From: an uncultured Prevotella sp.
Lineage (GTDB): Bacteria; Bacteroidota; Bacteroidia; Bacteroidales; Bacteroidaceae
Assembly (NCBI GenBank): GCA_937889855.1
Contig: CALBYK010000167.1
Coordinates: 1 to 13,944, forward strand
Direction: 5' to 3'
DNA length: 13,944 bases
Part shown: positions 8,501 to 13,944 of the stretch, one piece after another
Layout of the letters: the number at the start of each line of letters is the position of its first letter
Position numbering within the stretch: position 1 is the first letter of the stretch
The notes under the pieces: model-generated
What the model saw: only the letters and a program-made list of their open reading frames with translations
What the model was told of the DNA's origin: nothing
The model's database searches: none
Translations under genes and position numbers: made by a program

Positions 8501-11500
8501 ATACTCCAGAATTGGTTATAAGTGGCGTGGCGGCAGGCGGATCTAATGTGGCAATCTATGCAAACGAGAATATCATAGGAACAGTACGTGCTTTAGCTAA
8601 CGGTTATTGGCAATTGTCTTCAGCCTTGCCAAATCCTTATAACCTCGAAGAATTCAATGTATATGCAAAGATAACGTCAAAAGACGGCTTGGTCATGCAG
8701 ACTGAAACAAAACAGTGCGTATACAATGAAGATTATGTAGTGGCAAAGTCTGTTGAGATGTCGTTCTATAATGCTTATCTAAGAAAGAACATATCTGTTG
8801 TGTTTGACTTGGAGAATGCCAAGGTGAGCGACAATTCTTACATGTTCTATACGGGCACTGACGTTACATTCACTGCCAATCTCACCAATAACGATACAAC
8901 GATGGTTAATGGCGTGAAGATTCGTGTCTATACAGACAAAGGCGAATGGGTGAATTTGCAGACTCGGTACAATAAGAACATTGACAGATGGGTGGCAACT
9001 CAGAGGTTTGAGTCGAACAACCTTCCTATTGGTGTGAAGGTTGATGTTGATGTGCCTGGCAAGACGCGTATGGACGTTAGGGAAATCAGCTCGTATGTGC
9101 AGGCATTGAAGGACTCTTATGACAATGTTGCTGTATTGAAGTCGCAGCTTGACTCTGTGGAGAAGGAATGTCAGGAGATAGATTCGGACAATAAGGCAAC
9201 GAGTGAGAGCCTGAAGAAAATCATAAGCAACTTTTACGGTGAGGTTTCAACAGAAATTGCGGACAAACTCATTGACGAGTTCTTGGAAAAAGCGGACATT
9301 GATGTTGCTGGACATGACACAGACCTCAACTCAATGACTCTTGATGAACTCTTGGCAAATGGAGAGATCCTCTTGGATGGTGACCGTTATTCGCCGGAGG
9401 CAGTTGATGAGTTGGTCGACGAAACAAATGCTCTTCTCAGTGGATACAGTGTGCTTGACTGGAGCCGCTTCTTCGACCAGCAAACAGACACAATATCGTT
9501 TGTTGATGGTAATGGTGTTAAGCGTGTGTTCTGTAGAAAACTCAGAGGAGACTTTGACTTCTCTGTATTCTCGGACGATGAAACTATTAAGCTGCCGACA
9601 ACAGAGGACGGAACAGAACTTACTCTTTATTACAGTGGGGACAATATTGTCTTAGACAACCCAAAGGACCAGTATGTCTGGACTATAGTCAGTCCTGAGG
9701 CTGCTGATATAGCTAAGACGATAAGGAGAATAAGTGGTGAAGATGTTGTTGCCGCTTTGCATGAGGCTTGCAATCTTGTGAAGACCACGGTGGATGCCAT
9801 CTTTGAGAAAGTGGACGAGCTTGTTGAACCCATTAAGGAGGAAATTGCCTCAATGGAAAAACAGGTGGCAAGCTTGAGCGACAAATATGACGATTTGCTG
9901 GCAAAGAGCGCGTCAAAGGGCATGAAGCTTAGGGATGTTGAACGGCAGATAAAGGCTCTGGAACATCAGGTTGGTTATGTATATAACGATCCTGCCACTG
10001 TGGAATATCAGAAATGCTGGACACAGAAGATACGGCTTGAGGATGAGCGGAAACAGTTGCTCGATGAGTTGGAATCTATAACTGGTCAGAAGAAAACACT
10101 TCAGTCTGCAATAAAGAGAAGCAAGTCGAACTTGTTGGTTAAGGCTGCATTGCTTGGTGAGGTGCTCCAGTACTACGACTTGGGAAAGCAACTTCTGAGT
10201 ATTGTCAAATATGGATACAATGGAATTGCGGACATGATGAGATGGAACCGGTTTATTGATTCTATTCTTCCATGTGAAAACGACAAGTCGAATGCTCTTG
10301 CATTGGTTGACAGGTCAAAAAACGACAGAAACAAACTTGGCTGGAAATATGCGTCATCACTATCGCTATCGGCGATATCGGCTACCATAAATGGCATAAT
10401 GACATTCAATCCTGCTGCCAAGGCAGCGAAGTTCATCGTTAAGTCTTTAGTGGGGGTAATTTCTGGATTTGTGGAGAATGTCGCAGGCAAAATCTATAAT
10501 GAGACAAGAGTACAGTCGAAGAATTACTTAAAGAACCGGCGTGGCGAGAAACGCAAGCTAAAATGTAACGAGAAGAAGGATGACGACGATGACGACGATG
10601 ACGACGATGATGACGACAATCCGCCTTATCCTATCATCACTCCTATCCACGACCCGTCGGGATTCGTCTACGAGGGCGTTTCGTCCAACCGTCTGCCGGG
10701 CGTTACCGCTACATGCTACTATAAGGAGACTGTTGAGGACATGTACGGTGACCTCCACGAGAACATCGTTCTTTGGAATGCCGAGGAGTATGCCCAGAAG
10801 AATCCGTTGTTCACCGACGAGAACGGCATGTACCAGTGGGATGTGCCGCAGGGACTCTGGCAGGTGAAGTTTGAGAAGGAAGGCTACGCCACAACGCAGT
10901 CGGAATGGCTGCCGGTGCCTCCTCCGCAGATGGACGTGAACATCGCCATGGTTCAGAACTCGCAGCCTGAGGTGGTAAATGCAAGGGCTTACGAGGACGG
11001 TGTGGAGATAGAGTTCTCCAAGTATATGGATATTGAGAGTCTTAACAAGGATAATGTCTACCTGAAGGTTGTCAGTGAGGGCGTTGAGACTCTTGTTGAC
11101 GATGCTACTGTTGAGATGATTAATGAGGAGGCTGCCATAGAAGGCAGTGAGACACATTATGCCTCAAAGATGCGTCTTGCAACAGACAAACTTGCCTACT
11201 ATGACGAGGCTTATGTGGTTGTGTCAAGAAACGTTCGCAGCTATGCCGGCATATGCATGGCGGAAGACTTCCTTCAGAAACTCGACGTGGAGAAGAAGGT
11301 GCGCGAGATTCTTGTAGACAAGAACCTTAACGTGGCTTATGGCGGAGAAACTGTCGTGCAGGTGGCGGCACAGCCCGCTGAGGCTGCCGCTGGTAAAACG
11401 CTGCTCGTTAGCATGGCGTCGCAACTTATTGCCTCGGCTGATGCGGAGAGCCTGACTCTCGATGCCGACGGACACGCCTCGTTCACCCTCAAGGGAGAGC

Positions 11501-12864
11501 TTCTTGGCACTACCGCCATCAACTACACGCTCAGTGACATAGGCATGGAGGCAACGACGCTTGTCAATGTTGTTGACCCAGCATTGCTTGTCGCTGTGAA
11601 GGCTCCGCGTGCATCGCGCATAAGCGGAACTGCCGTTTACCGTGGACAGACAGTGGCTCTTACGTGTGAGTCGGATGGTGCCACAATCTACTACACTACA
11701 GACGGCTCTTGCCCGTGTGAAGAGGCAGGACGTATGAAGTATGAGCGTCCTATCGTCATCAATGATGCCATGACCATCAAGGCAATGGCTGTAGGTGTGC
11801 AGGCTGATGAGAGTGAGGTGTGCACGTATGAGTACACCATACGTCAGTCGGACGTGAGACTCAATCTTGCTGCCGGTTGGAACTGGAACTCGCACGACCT
11901 TGCCGCTCCTCTTGAAGTCAACGAGCTTGATGGACTTGTGACGCGTATCCTCACACAGACTCAGGAGGCTATAGCCGACGACAACTTAGGACTTGTTGGC
12001 AACCTGCACAGCGTTGACGCTGCCGAGGCTATGAAGCTAATGGCTGCCGAGCCTGCCGTGAAGTCGTTTACTGGTGAGCAGTACAACCCTGCTTCGGCGT
12101 CAGTATATCTGCGTAAGGGGTGGAACTGGCTTGGCTATCCGGTGAGCACCGAGCTCACTCTTGCCGACGCCCTCTCGATGCTTGAGGCAGAGGAGAACGA
12201 CTGTATAGAGAACCTGGACGGTGGATTCGCTACCTTTACTGAAGGAGTCTGGACCGGTACCTTGGAGACGTTGCAGCCTGGCAGAGGCTATCTTTACAAG
12301 TCGGCTTCCGACAAGACGTTTGTCTATAACACGGTGCCGTCCGTTGCAAGCGCCAAGGCTCTGTATGGCCACAGACTCGACATAAAAGAGGCTCCATGCA
12401 CCGTCAACAAGCACATGTATCCAAACATGATGCCGATGATAGTAAGTGTTGAAGGTGGCACAGCAATGCCAACAGAAGGCTCAAGCTTCATAGTGGCTAT
12501 GAGCGGAGGCGAGTGTCGCGGTGTTGTGCGTCTGGATGGAGAGGTGAGCTACCTTTCTGTATACGGTAATGGTGACGAGGCAATGACCTTCGTTGTGGTG
12601 GACATGACAAAGGGCGAGACGTATGCCGCAAAGGAGTCGGTTGCTTTCGTGGCAGACATGATAGGCACAGCCAAGAGTCCTTACACGCTCCATCTTTGTG
12701 AGCCTACTGGCATCGAAGGTGTTGTTGATGAGGGCAACGCCACTGACGGCATTTATGGTGTCAATGGAGTGCGCATCTCGAAGGTGACACAACCTGGCGT
12801 CTACATCATCAAGACTACTGACGGTGACGGCACGACTACAATAAGAAAGCGTGTCGTGAAGTAA
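5521..12864 (+). CDS. Giant secreted multidomain protein, 2447 aa
   Basis: Predicted exported protein with no recognised active site. The signal peptide MRRALFMIMVWLSWLSVFS is probably cut before Gln20. Domains in order: two divergent InlB B-repeats (44-117, 134-207); a short LRR_5 segment with cap (about 218-370); a carboxypeptidase-regulatory-like fold (about 555-640); Ig-like or adhesin-type modules (about 850-1180). A helical part then holds coiled coils near 1190-1225 and 1412-1583 and a hydrophobic stretch near 1610-1660. After polyaspartate (1687-1699) comes a module with DPSGFVYEGVSSNRLPGVTA and WDVPQGLWQVKFEKEGY (about 1711-1810), then Ig-like regions to 2020. A chitobiase/hexosaminidase C-terminal-like module follows (2030-2108, GATIYYTTDGSCPC), then two GWNW segments (from about 2116 and 2198), a GECRGV domain (about 2298-2393) and a tail (IYGVNGVR...GVYIIK...RVVK) like that of the upstream protein. 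It lies 17 bp after its neighbour and probably shares a transcript. Codons for residues about 990-1700 are AT-richer than the rest. An adhesive or structural surface role is inference. Confidence 0.95.
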   Translation: MRRALFMIMVWLSWLSVFSQTDGYDPANPPLPDFPNTEQPADYYRLTVKSSPAGNGIVSTSGGSYQEGQSVGVSAYNRDNMVFQYWMDDEGNELSTSRHYTYTMPKRDAVLTAVFKYEPASPSLPDFPENAKTYTLSLACKPAGAGSFNVSSRQLAADASVRLYAYTNSNFRFVYWADAKGDTVSTAQNFYFTMPAADTQLYGMYKYEPGNPKNPGANSYDSFTGEVIVDDFTPGNLNSAIQEVTGNSTSNITKLTVAGQISVYDFSIANNYPACAVVDLSRTSGVTNVPSYCYSSNTHLSRLLLPASIVRIESYAFSKATALAELTCMSAVPPTLGNGVFNEVTKGLVVFVPKSSVDIYEAADGWKNYVADGTIVIMPVQKNVASLEVNLPDECRDGRYKNMTLELVNVKSGQKYRYVITDRLNYTFSTLMRDTRYSAYLKNSLGAVLAQIDAIEMQGENQSVTFDLTQMKQLRTVVARVMAGTDATADCTVTWLDANGTFLAQGQQLTGQVAGTQLKCKIALQQSLGMQYVQPEDMSYEVVEGDNELVVNLAPLPRITLRGKVVDRQTQLGVSGATVTVSQTLNGKYSKAFTAKTDSRGEYVVEAFAAPSVITYAVGDYVSVTNDLPSDLLSQTEATLADVLLKPVAGVTITTNFTYRKSVAETVEPEVADFYSDYSNIAYTIYDETARRDIRQFNVQYPNIVLLEDVGEGDELTIVAHSKTGAFMDVTAKGIVGSDNRMAVTIPIVQLGGINASFTTTENSRVLGILYDAGGNLVSKYNYGSSSLLISDLKDGDYTLVTMGESEFFGSIYNMEQFGQAGLVSAVDYVANKVTVRSGVITPVKNAVVPFFDESKYYYTGSNTSFTVNKNSIVAGNYLTMTARVDFKSVYSDNVSDVKLRVELPKGTKLVDNSVMVGSTMAYYETTDNAVVIPLDNNSISDRVRFCVIPTESGNYAPNATVAFTLKNKQMQQPIGSAQYVVQDIAITVPSEINTPELVISGVAAGGSNVAIYANENIIGTVRALANGYWQLSSALPNPYNLEEFNVYAKITSKDGLVMQTETKQCVYNEDYVVAKSVEMSFYNAYLRKNISVVFDLENAKVSDNSYMFYTGTDVTFTANLTNNDTTMVNGVKIRVYTDKGEWVNLQTRYNKNIDRWVATQRFESNNLPIGVKVDVDVPGKTRMDVREISSYVQALKDSYDNVAVLKSQLDSVEKECQEIDSDNKATSESLKKIISNFYGEVSTEIADKLIDEFLEKADIDVAGHDTDLNSMTLDELLANGEILLDGDRYSPEAVDELVDETNALLSGYSVLDWSRFFDQQTDTISFVDGNGVKRVFCRKLRGDFDFSVFSDDETIKLPTTEDGTELTLYYSGDNIVLDNPKDQYVWTIVSPEAADIAKTIRRISGEDVVAALHEACNLVKTTVDAIFEKVDELVEPIKEEIASMEKQVASLSDKYDDLLAKSASKGMKLRDVERQIKALEHQVGYVYNDPATVEYQKCWTQKIRLEDERKQLLDELESITGQKKTLQSAIKRSKSNLLVKAALLGEVLQYYDLGKQLLSIVKYGYNGIADMMRWNRFIDSILPCENDKSNALALVDRSKNDRNKLGWKYASSLSLSAISATINGIMTFNPAAKAAKFIVKSLVGVISGFVENVAGKIYNETRVQSKNYLKNRRGEKRKLKCNEKKDDDDDDDDDDDDDNPPYPIITPIHDPSGFVYEGVSSNRLPGVTATCYYKETVEDMYGDLHENIVLWNAEEYAQKNPLFTDENGMYQWDVPQGLWQVKFEKEGYATTQSEWLPVPPPQMDVNIAMVQNSQPEVVNARAYEDGVEIEFSKYMDIESLNKDNVYLKVVSEGVETLVDDATVEMINEEAAIEGSETHYASKMRLATDKLAYYDEAYVVVSRNVRSYAGICMAEDFLQKLDVEKKVREILVDKNLNVAYGGETVVQVAAQPAEAAAGKTLLVSMASQLIASADAESLTLDADGHASFTLKGELLGTTAINYTLSDIGMEATTLVNVVDPALLVAVKAPRASRISGTAVYRGQTVALTCESDGATIYYTTDGSCPCEEAGRMKYERPIVINDAMTIKAMAVGVQADESEVCTYEYTIRQSDVRLNLAAGWNWNSHDLAAPLEVNELDGLVTRILTQTQEAIADDNLGLVGNLHSVDAAEAMKLMAAEPAVKSFTGEQYNPASASVYLRKGWNWLGYPVSTELTLADALSMLEAEENDCIENLDGGFATFTEGVWTGTLETLQPGRGYLYKSASDKTFVYNTVPSVASAKALYGHRLDIKEAPCTVNKHMYPNMMPMIVSVEGGTAMPTEGSSFIVAMSGGECRGVVRLDGEVSYLSVYGNGDEAMTFVVVDMTKGETYAAKESVAFVADMIGTAKSPYTLHLCEPTGIEGVVDEGNATDGIYGVNGVRISKVTQPGVYIIKTTDGDGTTTIRKRVVK
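5650..6141 (+). repeat. Two tandem divergent InlB-type B-repeats
   Basis: Residues 44-117 and 134-207 of the giant protein are two units of exactly 74 residues. They share Y.L....P.G.G.........a..V.LYAY....FR..YW.D..G...S....Y..TMP..D..L...YKYEP. Each is preceded or followed by a proline-rich linker (DPANPPLPDFP, EPASPSLPDFP, EPGNPKNPG). The sequences have diverged, so this is an old duplication. Such repeats are beta-rich spacer modules in surface proteins. Confidence 0.85.
8485..10620 (+). other. Low-G+C segment inside the giant gene (about 2.1 kb, in frame)
   Basis: Hand counts of 60-base blocks give 62% G+C at 8341-8400 and 57% at 8401-8460. Inside the segment they give 40-45% at 8581-8700, 9241-9300 and 10021-10080, and 38% at 10441-10500. 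To the right they return to 57% at 10621-10680 and 55% at 10681-10740. The edges are approximate on the left and fairly sharp on the right, at the polyaspartate codons. The segment encodes residues about 990-1700, including the only long coiled-coil and hydrophobic parts of the protein. The reading frame is unbroken across both edges. Confidence 0.8.
10579..10617 (+). repeat. GAC/GAT trinucleotide tract encoding 13 consecutive Asp
   Basis: Thirteen Asp codons in a near-regular GAT-GAC-GAC order encode residues 1687-1699 of the giant protein. The tract follows a Lys/Arg-rich stretch (RRGEKRKLKCNEKK) and precedes NPPYPIITPIHDPSG, so it is an acidic linker between the helical part and the next beta-domain. 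Length change by slippage would keep the frame because the unit is three bases. An acidic run could also bind calcium. Confidence 0.9.
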
Positions 12865-12893
12865 CCGAATTGTGAAACATAAATCTACGAAAC

Positions 12894-13944
12894 ATGAAAC
12901 ATCTAAGAATATTCTGCTCTCTCGTGGGTATTCTCTTCTCATTGGCTATCCTGCATGCGCAGGATAGCCAGTGGAACATGAATCCATACGACTATAAGTA
13001 TGACATGACGGTATACGCCACGCTTGAGTATGAGGGTACTGCCGTTACCGACTATTCCGACTACGAGATAGGGGCTTTCGTCGGTGACGAGTGTCGTGGA
13101 GTGGGGGAGATACAGTCGAAAGACGGACACGAATGGATATATCTCCGCATACGAAGCAATGTGGCATCGGGCGAGATTGTCCAGTTCCGCCTGCACATAA
13201 AGAGTGTGGGCGAAACTTACGTTGTCAAGACTGCCAATTCCATTGAATTTGTGTCGCAGGGATTGGTTGGCAAACCAAGCAACCCGATTCTGCTGGAGTG
13301 TTATCAGGAATACTCGGTGGAGGTTAAATCGGCTGACGAAGAAATGGGTTCAGCAATCGGTGGTGGTGTATACCGTAAGGGTGCTGAGGCCACGCTTATT
13401 GCCGAGCCTGCAACTGGCTACCATTTTGACAAGTGGTCGGATGAGACTACCGACAATCCCTATAAGATTACAGTCGACAGGAATCTCACGCTCACTGCCT
13501 ATTTTGGAGTAAACCAGTATACGTTGACTTTTGACTCCAATGGTGGCAGCTCAGTGGATCCAATCACCCAAGACTATCATTCGGCAGTTTCTGCACCTTC
13601 CGCTCCCGTTCGTGAGGGTTATACCTTCAAGGGATGGGACAAGGAGATACCTGAGTTGATGCCAGCGGAGAACATGACGTTCACGGCACAATGGCAGATT
13701 AATTCCTACAAGCTCGTCTATATTGTGGACGGCGAGGAGTATAAGACCGTAGATGTGGAGTATGGCGCTGATATAATTCCCGAGGCAACTCCCGAGAAGG
13801 AAGGCTACACGTTCTCCGGCTGGAGCGAGATGCCTGAGACAATGCCGGCTCATGACGTGACGGTGGAAGGCTCTTTCACGGTCAATACTTACAAGCTCGT
13901 CTATATTGTGGACGGCGAGGAGTATAAGACCGTAGATGTGGAGT
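12894..13944 (+). CDS. Secreted protein with GxECRGV domain and InlB/Listeria-Bacteroides repeats (3' end cut off by window edge)
   Basis: ATG at 12894 begins a signal peptide (MKHLRIFCSLVGILFSLAILHA, predicted cut before Gln23). Residues about 25-136 form a domain with WNMNPYDYKYDMTVYATLEY and IGAFVGDECRGVGE (E66-C67-R68-G69). It is similar to residues 2298-2393 of the giant protein encoded just upstream. Residues 140-203 are a divergent InlB B-repeat (GYHFDKWSDETTDNPYKI...LTAYF). From residue 207, Listeria-Bacteroides (Flg_new) repeats begin at residues 207, 270 and 331, with YTLTFDSNGGSSVDPI and EGYTFKGWDKEIPELMPA. The gene starts 29 bp after the giant gene with no terminator between, so it probably belongs to the same transcript. 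The frame is open to the window end after 350 codons plus one base. Such repeats are spacer or adhesive modules in surface proteins; the ligand and full length are unknown. Confidence 0.93.
   Translation, partial: MKHLRIFCSLVGILFSLAILHAQDSQWNMNPYDYKYDMTVYATLEYEGTAVTDYSDYEIGAFVGDECRGVGEIQSKDGHEWIYLRIRSNVASGEIVQFRLHIKSVGETYVVKTANSIEFVSQGLVGKPSNPILLECYQEYSVEVKSADEEMGSAIGGGVYRKGAEATLIAEPATGYHFDKWSDETTDNPYKITVDRNLTLTAYFGVNQYTLTFDSNGGSSVDPITQDYHSAVSAPSAPVREGYTFKGWDKEIPELMPAENMTFTAQWQINSYKLVYIVDGEEYKTVDVEYGADIIPEATPEKEGYTFSGWSEMPETMPAHDVTVEGSFTVNTYKLVYIVDGEEYKTVDVE
13512..13944 (+). repeat. Listeria-Bacteroides repeat array with an exact 55-bp direct repeat
   Basis: Three repeat units begin at 13512, 13701 and 13884, the last cut by the window edge. 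Units one and two are 63 and 61 residues long. The second and third share an exact 55-base match (13707-13761 and 13890-13944), both encoding YKLVYIVDGEEYKTVDVE; the match reaches the window end and may be longer. Identity at synonymous positions points to recent duplication or gene conversion. More copies may follow outside the window. Confidence 0.9.

Noticed and set aside
11224..11895. A 223-codon minus-strand open frame near the end of the giant gene
   Set aside because: It overlaps recognisable Ig-like and chitobiase-type modules on the plus strand and has no domain of its own.

Overview
The window looks like part of a Bacteroidales chromosome, most likely Prevotella-like. The reasons are a promoter match to the Bacteroidetes TAnnTTTG element, A-rich leaders without a Shine-Dalgarno sequence, an RluA-type pseudouridine synthase with the long N-terminal extension known from this phylum, BspA-type leucine-rich repeats, and short C-terminal tails ending in GVYI...GKKVIKK-like sequence. 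Genus assignment is inference. No RNA gene, transposase, integrase, CRISPR array or phage gene was seen.

Layout. (1) Positions 1-1173, minus strand: the 5' two thirds or so of an RluA-family pseudouridine synthase gene that runs off the left edge. (2) Positions 1174-1525: a 352-bp divergent intergenic region with a promoter candidate facing each way and a perfect 22-bp palindrome in the long leader of the rightward genes. (3) Positions 1526-13944, plus strand: three consecutive genes for large exported proteins, separated by only 17 and 29 bp and with no visible terminator between them, so probably one transcript. They encode a 1325-residue BspA-like leucine-rich-repeat protein, a 2447-residue multidomain protein, and an InlB/Listeria-Bacteroides repeat protein cut off by the right edge.

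How the genes fit together. All three predicted proteins start with a signal peptide and are built from extracellular modules. The first two share a C-terminal tail pattern and both carry LRR segments closed by a similar cap. The second and third share InlB-type repeats and an unnamed domain marked by GxECRGV. This suggests a co-expressed set of surface or secreted proteins, possibly for adhesion, matrix formation or interaction with host or other cells. No enzyme active site is visible in any of them, and their actual function cannot be read from the sequence.

Most noteworthy: the giant gene contains an in-frame stretch of about 2.1 kb (8485-10620) with clearly lower G+C. It encodes the only strongly helical, coiled-coil and hydrophobic part of an otherwise beta-rich protein, and it ends at a 13-residue polyaspartate tract. 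It looks like a separately acquired or exchanged central module and is the best candidate here for undescribed biology.
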